64,000 nt of DNA, taken from the NCBI RefSeq assembly GCF_004361855.1, contig NZ_SNWQ01000015.1, positions 1-64,000 of the forward strand, given 5' to 3'. Position 1 is the stretch's first letter. Every line of letters starts with the position of its first letter. Source of the DNA: Kribbella caucasensis. GTDB lineage: Bacteria > Actinomycetota > Actinomycetes > Propionibacteriales > Kribbellaceae. Below are positions 8,419 to 16,586 of the stretch, one piece after another. The notes under the pieces are model-generated. The model was not told the DNA's origin, did no database searches, and worked only from the letters and a program-made list of their open reading frames with translations. Position numbers and translations under genes: made by a program.

Positions 8419-8814
8419 GGGTCGGTCGGGCGATCGCGTCGCTCACCCTGAGGTGGGCGCCGAGGAAAGTCCGGACTCCACAGGGCAACGTGGTGGGTAA
8501 CGCCCACCCGGGGTAACCCGCGGGACAGTGCCACAGAGAACAGACCGCCAGCGGCTCCGGTGAACCCCGTGGTTCATCGGAGTGCGGGTGAGGGTGAAAC
8601 GGTGGTGTAAGAGACCACCAGCTCCGCAGGCGACTGCGGAGGCTCGGTAAACCCCACGTGGAGCAAGGCCAAGAAGGGCGGCGGGAAACCGTCGTCCGCG
8701 TGAGCGTTCGAGGGCTGCCCGCCCGAGCTCGCGGGTAGGCCGCTAGAGGTGCCGGCAACGGTCACCGTAGATGGATGATCGCCGACTACAGAATCCGGCT
8801 TACAGACCGACCCG
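8419..8814 (+). ncRNA. rnpB: RNase P RNA, bacterial class A
   Basis: The catalytic RNA that matures tRNA 5' ends. The conserved core GAGGAAAGTCCGGACTCC is present near 8461, followed by GGGACAGTGCCACAGAGAAC, and by GGGTGAAACGGTGGTGTAAG near 8592. The terminal P1 helix is visible: CGGGTCGGTC (8419-8428) pairs with GACCGACCCG (8805-8814), giving a 396-nt RNA. The conserved 3' segment AGAATCCGGCTTACAG precedes the helix. Confidence 0.95.
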
Positions 8815-8910
8815 TTCCCTCCAACGCCAGCCGCGTCCCCGGAAATGTCGAGGGGTCCCGGCCGGCTCCGACGTCGCTGCTGATAGCCGTTTGCCGACCG
8901 AGGAGAAACG

Positions 8911-9690
8911 ATGAACCTGCCGGATGTGGTTTCGCGCGAGGAGTGGCTGGTGGCCCGGAAGAAGTTCCTGGCCGAGGAGAAGGAGTTCACCAAGCGGCGC
9001 GACCGGCTGAACGCCGACCGGAGGCGGTTGCCGATGGTCCGGGTGGAGAAGAACTACCGATTCACCGGTCCGTCCGGTGAGACCGGGCTGCTGGATCTGT
9101 TCGAAGATCGCGACCAACTGGTGGTCTACCACTTCATGTTCCACCCCGAGTGGGACGCCGGCTGCCCGAACTGCTCGGGCTTCGCCGACGAACTCGGCCG
9201 GCTGGACTTCCTGCATGACCGGGGTACGACGTTCGCCGCGATCTCCCGCGCGCCGTACGAGAAGATCGCGGCGTACCGGGAGCGGATGGGGTGGACGTTT
9301 CCGTGGTACTCGTCGTACGGGAGCGACTTCAACTTCGACTACCACGTGACGCTGGACGACTCGGTGGTGCCGCTGGAGTACAACTACCGCACCAAGGCCG
9401 AGTGGGACGCCCTCCCGAATAACGAACACGTGCAGGGCGAGCAGCCGTTCGACCTCCACGGCATGTCCTGCTTCCTCCGCGTCGGCGAGACCGTCCACCA
9501 CACCTACTCGACGTACGGCCGGGGCACCGACTCCATGGGCTTCGCCCCCAACGCGCTGGACCTCACCGCCCTGGGCCGCCAGGAACCCTGGGAAGAACCC
9601 AAGGGCCGAACCCCCGGAACCGCCCCGGTAGCAGGCGACCCCCGCATCACCCACCGAGACACCACGGACGCCGACCACCACTGCCACTGA
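8911..9690 (+). CDS. DUF899 family thioredoxin-like protein
   Basis: A 259-residue protein of the DUF899 (AhpC/TSA-superfamily-like) family. The N terminus VSREEWLVARKKFLAEEKEFTKRRD is the family signature. The thioredoxin-like region contains HFMFHPEWDAGCPNCSGFAD, with a CPNC pair in the position of a redox motif, followed by ISRAPYEKIAAYRERMGW and TYSTYGRGTDSMG near the C terminus. GAGGAG lies upstream of ATG 8911. The C-terminal 40 residues are Pro/Thr/His-rich and probably disordered. Biochemical function is unproved. Confidence 0.88.
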   Translation: MNLPDVVSREEWLVARKKFLAEEKEFTKRRDRLNADRRRLPMVRVEKNYRFTGPSGETGLLDLFEDRDQLVVYHFMFHPEWDAGCPNCSGFADELGRLDFLHDRGTTFAAISRAPYEKIAAYRERMGWTFPWYSSYGSDFNFDYHVTLDDSVVPLEYNYRTKAEWDALPNNEHVQGEQPFDLHGMSCFLRVGETVHHTYSTYGRGTDSMGFAPNALDLTALGRQEPWEEPKGRTPGTAPVAGDPRITHRDTTDADHHCH

Positions 9691-9695
9691 GAACT

Positions 9696-9730
9696 CCCGG
9701 CCTGCGAGTGCTGCCCACCCGCAGGCCGGG
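9696..9730 (+). terminator. Hairpin after the DUF899 gene
   Basis: CCCGGCCTGCG (9696-9706) pairs perfectly with CGCAGGCCGGG (9720-9730) over a 13-nt loop, starting 6 nt after the stop codon. There is no T tract, which is common for actinobacterial terminators. Confidence 0.6.
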
Positions 9731-9841
9731 CCGTACCTCCAGCACTCAGTAACCACGCGGTGCACCCATTCCCCACGCCTGAACCCCGCCCCAAACCACG
9801 GATCTACAGCAGTTGCTGAGTGGTGCAGATACGCCGTGCGG

Positions 9842-10348
9842 TCAGGCGGTCAGGTCTAGTTCGTAGGTTTGGCTGAGGACGTCGCCGGTGCCGAAGGTGT
9901 TGTGTGGTTCGGATCCGGTGAGCTGGAAGCCGCGGGCCAGGTAGATGTGCCGGGCAGCGACCAGGGGGTCGTTCGTCCAGAGCACCATCCGCTTGTAGCC
10001 GGCCGAGCGGGCGAAGTCGAGGCAGGTGTCGACGAGCCGGCCGCCGAGACCGCTGCCCCGGCCGGACGGCGCGACGAGCAGAAGCCGGAGCTTGGCCGTC
10101 GCCTCGTCGTCACCGCGCACACAGAAGATGCAGCCGGCCCGCTCCCCGTCCACGGTCGCAACCCACGCCGCCTCCCGACCGTCGGCATCGCGGAGACGGG
10201 TGGTGGCGTAGTCGGTGACTATCTCGGCGACCAGGGTCTCGAAGGGGAAGCCCCAGCCGTATTCGGCCGCATAGATCTCGCCGTGCGCCTGCACGACCCA
10301 TCCCAAATCACCAGGTTCACCCAGCGGCCTGATCACCACATCGGACAT
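9842..10348 (-). CDS. GNAT family N-acetyltransferase
   Basis: A 168-residue acetyltransferase. The acetyl-CoA-binding motif A is KLRLLLVAPSGRGSGLGGRLVDTCLDFAR, split here as LLLVAPSGRGSGLGGRL plus VDTCLDFAR, followed by the motif-B region MVLWTNDPLVAARHIYLARGF. The substrate cannot be predicted. The start at 10348 is chosen; an in-frame GTG at 10372 would reach into the divergent promoter shared with the TetR gene. Close divergent pairing (about 50 bp) suggests the TetR-type regulator may control it. Confidence 0.85.
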   Translation of the reverse strand: MSDVVIRPLGEPGDLGWVVQAHGEIYAAEYGWGFPFETLVAEIVTDYATTRLRDADGREAAWVATVDGERAGCIFCVRGDDEATAKLRLLLVAPSGRGSGLGGRLVDTCLDFARSAGYKRMVLWTNDPLVAARHIYLARGFQLTGSEPHNTFGTGDVLSQTYELDLTA

Positions 10349-10400
10349 CTGCACCACCCGATCAACTGACACGACTGTTTCAGTAAGCGATACTAGCCGG

Positions 10401-10958
10401 GTGCAGACGACGAAACCAGCCCCCTCCGCGCGCGAACAGGAACTGCTCGAGCTCGCCTACGCGTACTCGCTCAGCCATGGCCTCGCGGAACTCTCGCTGC
10501 GCCCCCTGGCCGCGGCGATCGGGTCGAGCCCGCGGGTGCTGCTGTTCCTCTTCGGCAGCAAGGACGGTCTGATCCGCGCCTTGCTCGCCCGCGCCCGCAG
10601 CGACGAACTCGCCCTGCTGAAGAACCTCCGGTACGACGATCAGCCCGGGCTCGAAGTGGTCGCGCGCGAACTGTGGACCTGGCTCGCCGCACCGGAACGC
10701 CGTCCCCTGATGAACCTCTGGGTCGAGGCATACGGCCGCTCCCTGGTATCCCCCGAGGGACCGTGGGCCGATTACGCCCGCTCGACCGTCGACGACTGGC
10801 TCGAACTACTCAAAGCCTCCCAACCCGACCCCGACACCCCCACGGCGGAGGCCCGACGCACCGCGGTACTGGCCCTCCTCCGCGGAGCACTCCTCGACCT
10901 GCTGGCCACAGACGACCTGGACCGAACCACCAGAGCAGTCGAGACCGAGCTAGGGTGA
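10401..10958 (+). CDS. TetR/AcrR family transcriptional regulator
   Basis: A 185-residue regulator. The N-terminal helix-turn-helix reads EQELLELAYAYSLSHGLAEL then SLRPLAAAIGSSPRVLLFLF, with the usual loop before GSKDGLIRALLARAR. The remaining helices form the ligand-binding and dimer domain (MNLWVEAYGRSLV, ARRTAVLALLRGALLDLLA). It uses a GTG start and is divergent from the GNAT gene. Its last few bases overlap the convergent metallopeptidase frame. Confidence 0.85.
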   Translation: MQTTKPAPSAREQELLELAYAYSLSHGLAELSLRPLAAAIGSSPRVLLFLFGSKDGLIRALLARARSDELALLKNLRYDDQPGLEVVARELWTWLAAPERRPLMNLWVEAYGRSLVSPEGPWADYARSTVDDWLELLKASQPDPDTPTAEARRTAVLALLRGALLDLLATDDLDRTTRAVETELG

Positions 10959-11456
10959 CGGCCAGCGGCGGATGGCGTCCGCAACGGCAGGGTCCAGTTG
11001 GGACATCAGGTTGATGACCTGGTCGGGTGACAGGTCCGGGTGGCCGAGTAGCCGTTGGTAAGCCAGCAGTCCTTCCTCGCCGCCGGTGTTCCACAGTTGC
11101 TCGGCGAAGCGGATCAGGCGGAACTCGTACCAGACGTAGTTCGTGACGCTGGACCGCATGCTTTCGCCCATCAGGGACAGGTCCTGCAGGTCCCAGATGT
11201 CAGACCCGGCATCGAGTGTCGCCTCGACCATCGCAGCCAGCAGGCGCAGTTGGTCGGGTTCGTGGGTTGCGAGGTAGCCGTGCATGCCGAGGTTGGCGAA
11301 CAGCTCCATCACCCAGTCGGCCGGGAATTCCGACGCCCAGGTGACCGGGTCGATCTGATGGAACAGATGCGTCGCCTCGTGGGTGATGATCAGGTCGGCG
11401 ATCTCGGTGAAGTCCGGCGGCTCCCCGAACGTGGTCGCACTCAGGTACGGCCGGCC
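10950..11456 (-). pseudogene. HExxH metallopeptidase-like frame without its own start
   Basis: On the minus strand the frame runs PYLSATTFGEPPDFTE, IADLIITHEATHLFHQIDP, ASEFPADWVMELFANLGMHG and on to the stop at 10950. HEATH is an HExxH zinc-peptidase motif with a hydrophobic helix before it and a family-like ELFANLGMHGYLA block after it. The first ATG/GTG in frame (11312) lies after the HExxH motif, and further upstream the frame passes into the 3' end of the sigma factor gene without a start. Either it was joined to the sigma factor reading frame and split by a 1-nt indel near 11445, or it is a truncated gene. The peptidase family is not identified. Confidence 0.55.
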
Positions 11457-12187
11457 TCGATATCTTCGGCCATGCCTCGAGTGATCGCGATCCGGCCGAC
11501 GATCAACTCGTTGCTGGCGGCCACGGTGAGCCTGGCCTCCTCGGCCAGCATGCTCCGCAGCACCCCGATATCCGTTCCGCTGTTGTACTCGTCAACGATC
11601 GCGGCGAACATGCCCTCGCTTGTCCGGCTCGCCCGCGCGTAGCCGTCGATGGCAGAAGACTCCAGTTCGCGCAGCCGGGAACCGAGGGTCCGACGGGCGT
11701 CATACAGGCGACTGCGCACCGTGCCGACCGGGATGCCGAGGGCGGCCGCGATGGCGTCGTAGCTCGAGGCCATGCTGAAGTACCGCAGCACCACGACGTC
11801 CCGGAGTGGCTCCGAGAGCCCGCCGATCGCCGCCCAGATCCAGTCGCGCAGGGCCGCTTCCTCCAGCCGGCGGTCGGGATCGTCGGCCGCAGGAAGGTCC
11901 GGGAAGTCGGTGGGAAGCGGATCATGCCGACGAAGCCGGGCACGGGCCAGGTTCCGGGTGATCCCGGTCAGCCACGGCCGCGCCAGCGAGGGGTCCCTGA
12001 TCCTGCCGAGATCCGTGATGGCGACCAGCGAGGCATCCTGAACGACGTCCTCGACCTCCGGCCCCGCGCCCAGTACTGCGGCTGCGACGGCGTGCATCGC
12101 GGCACGATGGCGCATCAGCAGTACGGCCAGCGACTGAACGTCACCACCGCGCGCAGCCAGGATCAACTCGGCGTCGGACGGTCCCAT
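11441..12187 (-). CDS. ECF-type RNA polymerase sigma factor
   Basis: A 248-residue sigma factor. Region 2 covers roughly residues 20-90 (HRAAMHAVAAAVLGAGPEVE, DVVQDASLVAITDL, ARPWLTGITRNLARARLRR). Region 4 covers about 120-175 (LSEPLRDVVVLRYF, YDAIAAALGIPVGTVRSRLY). A further 70 residues follow, beginning SSAIDGYARASRTSEGMFAAIV, resembling the C-terminal extensions of some ECF groups. The frame stops at DIEAGRT, at the point where the HExxH frame continues in another phase, so the extension may originally have been longer. No anti-sigma gene is adjacent. Confidence 0.85.
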   Translation of the reverse strand: MGPSDAELILAARGGDVQSLAVLLMRHRAAMHAVAAAVLGAGPEVEDVVQDASLVAITDLGRIRDPSLARPWLTGITRNLARARLRRHDPLPTDFPDLPAADDPDRRLEEAALRDWIWAAIGGLSEPLRDVVVLRYFSMASSYDAIAAALGIPVGTVRSRLYDARRTLGSRLRELESSAIDGYARASRTSEGMFAAIVDEYNSGTDIGVLRSMLAEEARLTVAASNELIVGRIAITRGMAEDIEAGRT

Positions 12188-12249
12188 GTCATCAGGTTGG
12201 CACGCCGCCCGCTGTCCGGGCAGTACTCGGCAAACACGTCATGGAACCG

Positions 12250-13683
12250 TCAGGCCAACTCGAAGGCGACCGTACGGCGGGTGATGTCGGCGTCGGTGAG
12301 CCTGACCCGGACCGGCTGGCCGAGGGGTAGCGCCTGAGTGCCCTTGACCGGGCCCTCGATCGCCAGCGTGGACAGGGCCACGACACCGCGGGCGGGGTCG
12401 CGATCGTCCACGTCGGTGATCACGCCGTCGAACGTCGACCCGACGTGATCCTTGACCAGGCCGGCCTCGACCATCGAGACGATCGCCCGCTCGTACGCGT
12501 TCGCCTTGCGGTCGCACTCCTCCATGATCTTCGGGATCTCGTCCATCGACTCGCGGACCCACTTCGGCACCTCCACGTCCGCGCACAGCGCCAGGCAGAT
12601 CTCGCCGGTCCAGCGATCCACCAACCGCCGCAGCGGCGCGGTGACATGGGCGTACTCCGACTTCATCGCGGCGTGTTCGGGCCGCTCGGGCACGCCGCCG
12701 GAGAAGGCCGTGTACCCCGCGCCGCGGAACAGCACCGTGCAGGCCGCCAGCATCGCCGCGTGCGCCGGCACCTTCGGATCCAGCCCGTGGATGAACGCGG
12801 CGTACGGCGTACCGACGGGCCACGCGATCCCGAGCGCCTTCGCGGTGTTCTCCAGCTTCCGGCGCAGGTCGTCATGCGATTCGGGCAGGGTTCGCAGGAT
12901 GCCGATCTCGCCGTACATCATCAGGTGCGCGGCCGCCATCCCGGTGAGCAGCGAGATCTGCGCGTTCCAGCCCTCGACCGGGAGCGGCGCGCGGAACTCC
13001 AGGTTCCACTCGCCGTTGGAGGCGACGATCTCCTGGTCCGGGATCGGCAGGTTGACGCCGCCGCGTTCGAGCTCACGCTGCTCGCGGAGCTTGCCGACCT
13101 CACGGAGCAACTGGAGGGATTCTTGGGCGATGCCGGCATCCAGGTCTTTCTGCACACCGGCGTAGCTCAGCTTGGCCCGGGACATCACCAGGGCACGCTG
13201 TACGACGACGTCCGTCCCCTCGCCGCTGCCGTCGACCTTGATCGTCCACAGCAAGGCCGGACGGACCTTGTCGGGCAGCAGGGACGCGGCCCCCTCGGAC
13301 AACTCCGGCGGGTGCAACGGGATCCGCTTGTCCGGCGCGTAGAGGGTCTCACCGCGCTTGCGGGCCTCGACGTCGATCGGGTCGCCGGGCTGGACGAACG
13401 CGGCGACGTCCGCAATCGCGTAGTACACGGTGTACCCGTCGCCGGTGCGCTCGATGTGGACCGCCTGGTCGAGGTCCATCGAGTCGGGTGGGTCGATCGT
13501 GACGAACTCGAGGTCGGTCCGGTCCAGCTCCGGCAGCCGGGGATTCGAGGCGGCCTTGATCGCGGCCGCCACCACCTCGGGCGGGAACTCCGCCGGCACC
13601 TCCAGTTCGTTCCTGATCGCCTGCAGCGACGTACGGAACACCGCGGGCACGTCCTCGGCGAAATGCACTCTCTGCAACGGCAC
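12250..13683 (-). CDS. RNB-domain ribonuclease (RNase II/R type)
   Basis: A 477-residue 3'-5' exoribonuclease-like protein. The RNB catalytic motif is clear: DLEFVTIDPPDSMDLDQAVH, with the Asp cluster that binds Mg, followed by YYAIADVAAFV, KRGETLYAPDKRIPLHP and SEYAHVTAPLRRLVDRW. The C-terminal portion is a short S1-like/OB tail (VGSTFDGVITDVDDRDPARG). Compared with RNase II it is compact, with little cold-shock region before RNB. GTG 13683 with an upstream GGACGGAG is chosen as start. A longer open frame continues upstream but overlaps the RNase H gene antiparallel in phase and is not coding. Confidence 0.88.
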   Translation of the reverse strand: MPLQRVHFAEDVPAVFRTSLQAIRNELEVPAEFPPEVVAAAIKAASNPRLPELDRTDLEFVTIDPPDSMDLDQAVHIERTGDGYTVYYAIADVAAFVQPGDPIDVEARKRGETLYAPDKRIPLHPPELSEGAASLLPDKVRPALLWTIKVDGSGEGTDVVVQRALVMSRAKLSYAGVQKDLDAGIAQESLQLLREVGKLREQRELERGGVNLPIPDQEIVASNGEWNLEFRAPLPVEGWNAQISLLTGMAAAHLMMYGEIGILRTLPESHDDLRRKLENTAKALGIAWPVGTPYAAFIHGLDPKVPAHAAMLAACTVLFRGAGYTAFSGGVPERPEHAAMKSEYAHVTAPLRRLVDRWTGEICLALCADVEVPKWVRESMDEIPKIMEECDRKANAYERAIVSMVEAGLVKDHVGSTFDGVITDVDDRDPARGVVALSTLAIEGPVKGTQALPLGQPVRVRLTDADITRRTVAFELA

Positions 13684-13703
13684 CGACCACTCCGTCCTGT
13701 CAG

Positions 13704-13727
13704 CCCGCGCACCCCTTTGTGCGCGGG
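13704..13727 (-). terminator. Intercistronic hairpin before the RNB gene
   Basis: CCCGCGCAC (13704-13712) pairs with GTGCGCGGG (13719-13727) over a 6-nt loop in the 53-bp gap between the RNase H/phosphatase gene and the RNB gene, both on the minus strand. It may attenuate read-through or act as a processing site. Confidence 0.45.
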
Positions 13728-13736
13728 TTGTAGGGG

Positions 13737-14876
13737 TCAGACTAGCGAGGGCTGGATGTTGAAGGATTTGAGCGACGCCAGGCCGTCGGCGTACCAGTGG
13801 ATCTCGGTGAGGGTGGCGGGCTTCAGTTCCATCCGGAACATCGACGCCATCGGGGCCTGCAGAACGCCGCGGACCATCAGCTTTATCGGCGTCACATGGG
13901 TGACCACGACGACCGTTTTGCCGGGGTAGCTGGTCAGCAGCGCGTCGCGTGCGGACCGGGCCCGGCGTGCGCAAGCGTCGAACGACTCGCCACCCGGCGG
14001 CGCGACCGCGGTCGACTCCATCCAAGCGTTGAGTGCCTCCGGCCACTTCTCCTGGATCTCGGCGAACGTGTGCCCGTCCCAGTCCCCGAACGAGCACTCC
14101 ACCCACCCGTCGCGCACGTCGACGTCGAGCCCGAGCTGCTCGGCGACCACATCCGCCGTCTGGCGCGTCCGCAGCATCGGAGACGCGACGATCGCGTCCA
14201 CCCCATCCGGGTACTGCGTCGCCAAGTACTGCGCTGCCGCCCGCGCCTGGGCCACCCCGGTCTCGCTCAGTGCGGGGTCGTCTCCACCCGCGCCGGAGAA
14301 CCGCTTCTCGACGGTGTGCGGTGTCTCGCCGTGCCGCAGGAAGATCAGCTGCGTCGGCGGCTCCGTCTGCGCACCCCAACCCCGCAAGGCCTTCTGCAGA
14401 TCCGACGCCTCCGCGACAACCGGCGCGGCCGGGCTCTCCGCGGGCTTGAGCGGCACCGGTTTCCCGTCCAGCGCCATGTTCGCGAGCGCGTCGGCGGCCG
14501 CGTTTTGCGCGCGTGGTACCCACGTCCACTCGGTCCCGAACGGCGCCAGCGACTGGGCCTTCCGCGCGAGCGGAATCATGTCCGGGTGCTTGACCTTCCA
14601 ACGCCCGGCCATCTGCTCGATCACCAGCTTGGAGTCCATCCGGACCTCGATCGACGCGTCCGGCGCATACTCCCGGGCCAACTCCAGCCCGGCGATTAGG
14701 CCGCTGTACTCCGCCACGTTGTTCGTCGCGACCCCGATGGTGACGCCGGCCTGCGCGAGCACCTCACCGGTCGCGGCATCCCTGACCAGCGACCCGTACG
14801 CCGCTGGGCCCGGGTTGCCCCGCGAACCACCATCGGCCTCGATGATGACGTGCCGGGGCGAGTCCGCACCGCTCAT
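13737..14876 (-). CDS. Bifunctional RNase HI / histidine-phosphatase protein
   Basis: A 379-residue two-domain protein like Rv2228c of M. tuberculosis. Residues 8-135 are RNase HI: VIIEADGGSRGNPGPAAYGS (first Asp), NNVAEYSGLIAGLELA (Glu), VRMDSKLVIEQM (Asp) and NAAADALANMAL (last Asp). Residues from about 180 are a phosphoglycerate-mutase/CobC-type phosphatase: LIFLRHGETPHTVEKRFSG (catalytic His), SPMLRTRQTADVV, EVSFGDWDGH-like ECSFGDWDGHTF, and VVTHVTPIK. Substrates in this role include RNA:DNA hybrids and, for the second domain in mycobacteria, alpha-ribazole phosphate or similar. ATG 14876 overlaps the stop of the upstream zinc-ribbon gene (ATGA). Confidence 0.93.
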   Translation of the reverse strand: MSGADSPRHVIIEADGGSRGNPGPAAYGSLVRDAATGEVLAQAGVTIGVATNNVAEYSGLIAGLELAREYAPDASIEVRMDSKLVIEQMAGRWKVKHPDMIPLARKAQSLAPFGTEWTWVPRAQNAAADALANMALDGKPVPLKPAESPAAPVVAEASDLQKALRGWGAQTEPPTQLIFLRHGETPHTVEKRFSGAGGDDPALSETGVAQARAAAQYLATQYPDGVDAIVASPMLRTRQTADVVAEQLGLDVDVRDGWVECSFGDWDGHTFAEIQEKWPEALNAWMESTAVAPPGGESFDACARRARSARDALLTSYPGKTVVVVTHVTPIKLMVRGVLQAPMASMFRMELKPATLTEIHWYADGLASLKSFNIQPSLV

Positions 14877-15616
14877 ACGTTGGTCTCCGCCGTCCGCACC
14901 AGGATCCGGCCGCACTCTTCGCAGCGCAGTACGGAATCGGGGGCGGCGGCCTTGATCCGGTTCAGGTCCGACGGGCTCAGCTCCATCCGGCAACCCATGC
15001 AGCGCTTGCCGACCAGCGGCGCGGCGCCGATGCCACCGTTGCGTTCCCGGAGCTTCTGGTACTGCGTGACGAGGTCGGCGGGCAGTTCGGCGGCGACCTT
15101 CGCACGCTGATCGCCGAAAGCGGCGCGCTGTTCGTCGAGCTCCTTGACCGCGGCGTCCCGGGTGGACTCCAGCTCGGTCTGCCGGCCGGCGAACGCGTCG
15201 GCCCGGATCCGCAGCTCGGCCTGGGTCGCCTCGGCGGTCTCCAGCTTCTCCATCACCTCGAGCTCGGCGTCCTCCAGATCCGCGATCCGGCGGTCCAGCG
15301 AACCGATCTCGTGCTGCAGGTTCTCCAGGTCCTTCGGTGACGTGACCTGACCGGAGTCGAGACGCTGCTGGTTGCGCGCCTTGCGCTGGCGGACCTGCTC
15401 GACATCGCTGTCCGCCTTCTTCTGTTCGCGTTGCAGGTCGGACACCTCGGTGTCGGCGCTGACCAGCTCGCGATCGACGACCGACTTCTCGCCGGCCAGC
15501 TCGGCGAGGGCCTGGTGCTCCGGCAGCGACTTGCGTTTGTGCGCGACCTGATCCAGCTGCAGGTCGAGATCCTGCAGGTCCAGCAACCGGCGTTGGACAG
15601 CGGGCTCGGCGTTCAG
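14873..15616 (-). CDS. Zinc-ribbon, coiled-coil protein (C4-type, CT398/Rv2229c-like)
   Basis: About 247 residues: a long antiparallel coiled coil (roughly the first 170 residues, heptads such as SDLQREQKKADSDVEQVRQR) followed by a C-terminal zinc ribbon with CMGC (GKRCMGCRMELSPSDL) and CEEC (RCEECGRILV). Family members are thought to be adaptors for RNA or secretion machinery; function is not settled. The coding frame extends to LNAEPAVQRRLLDLQDLDLQ; the best ribosome site (AAGGAG, 15623-15628) points to a CTG start at 15616, while TTG 15586 is the first conventional alternative. It is coupled to the RNase H gene. Confidence 0.82.
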   Translation of the reverse strand: MNAEPAVQRRLLDLQDLDLQLDQVAHKRKSLPEHQALAELAGEKSVVDRELVSADTEVSDLQREQKKADSDVEQVRQRKARNQQRLDSGQVTSPKDLENLQHEIGSLDRRIADLEDAELEVMEKLETAEATQAELRIRADAFAGRQTELESTRDAAVKELDEQRAAFGDQRAKVAAELPADLVTQYQKLRERNGGIGAAPLVGKRCMGCRMELSPSDLNRIKAAAPDSVLRCEECGRILVRTAETNV

Positions 15617-15693
15617 GGTCGGCTCCTTCGATCAGGCGCGTTCAGTTGTCAGCGCTCGGACGCTTGGTCGGCTGTGAGCTGAGAGGCGCAGGC

Positions 15694-16518
15694 TCAGAGG
15701 CGCAGGGTCCAGGCGTCGGTGCAGAGCGTCGAGATGTGAGTGTCCACGGTACTGCCCCGATCTGCCAACCCCGCGAGCAGGAGCCGCTCGGCATCCTGCA
15801 GCCACGGCCACTCGCTGGCCCAGTGCGCGACGTCCACCAGTGCCGGGCCCTCGTCGTACGCGCGTGCTTCGGTGGCGGGGTGGTGGCGGAGGTCGGCGGT
15901 GACGTAGGCGTCGGCGCCGGCTGCTCGGACTCGGTCGAACTCGGAGTCACCTGAGCCGCCGACTACCGCGACCGTCTCGATCAATCGGTCTGGGTCGCCG
16001 GATACGCGGACGCCGTGCTCGGTCGGCGGGAGGTTCTGCCGCACCCGGTCGGCGAAGTCTGCGAGGGGCATCGGTTGCTGCAGGTTGCCGATCCGGCCGC
16101 CGCCGAGGGAGCTGGGGAAGCCGGGGGGCATGGGTTTGAGGGGGCGGGTGTTGGCGATGCCTATCGCTGCTGCGAGGGCGTCGCTTACGCCTGGGTTGGC
16201 GTTGTCTGCGTTGGTGTGGCAAACGTGGAGGGCGAGGTTGTTTCGGATGAGGTCGTGGATGACCTTTCCCTTGGGGTTGATCGCGGCGACGCTGTTCACG
16301 CCGCGTAGGAGTAGCGGGTGGTGGCTGACTATCAGGTCGAAACCACCCTCGATCGCTTCGTCGATGACGGCCCGCATCGGGTCGACGGCGAACAGCACCT
16401 TCCGGATCGGCTGATCCAGCTCCCCGGTCACCAGGCCGACGGCGTCCCAACTCTCCGCCCACGCAGGGTCGTACAGCTCGTCGAGCACCCCGACAACATC
16501 ACCCAAACTCGGATTCAC
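15694..16518 (-). CDS. Nif3-like dinuclear metal-centre protein
   Basis: A 274-residue member of the Nif3/YbgI family (Rv2230c-like), a hexameric protein with a two-metal site; often annotated GTP cyclohydrolase I type 2, but the true reaction is uncertain. Conserved blocks are PAWAESWDAVGLVTG, LFAVDPMRAVIDEAI, DLIVSHHPLLLRGV (metal His pair), VCHTNADNANPGVSDALA and, near the C terminus, VTADLRHHPATEARAYD and LVDVAHWASE, which supply the remaining ligands. GTG 16518 is the start. It heads the three-gene run Nif3, zinc ribbon, RNase H, the same order as in mycobacteria. Confidence 0.9.
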   Translation of the reverse strand: MNPSLGDVVGVLDELYDPAWAESWDAVGLVTGELDQPIRKVLFAVDPMRAVIDEAIEGGFDLIVSHHPLLLRGVNSVAAINPKGKVIHDLIRNNLALHVCHTNADNANPGVSDALAAAIGIANTRPLKPMPPGFPSSLGGGRIGNLQQPMPLADFADRVRQNLPPTEHGVRVSGDPDRLIETVAVVGGSGDSEFDRVRAAGADAYVTADLRHHPATEARAYDEGPALVDVAHWASEWPWLQDAERLLLAGLADRGSTVDTHISTLCTDAWTLRL

Positions 16519-16586
16519 GTGGCCATCCTGCCGCACAAGGCGCGAGTGGTTCGGTTGGGACGGGCGCGGCGCGGCTTCGCGGGGTA

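Noticed and set aside
12250..14601. 783-codon minus-strand frame that extends the RNB ribonuclease upstream
   Set aside because: The extra N terminus is Arg/Gly/Ala-rich and overlaps the RNase H/phosphatase gene on the same strand in another phase; the RNB start with ribosome site is at 13683.
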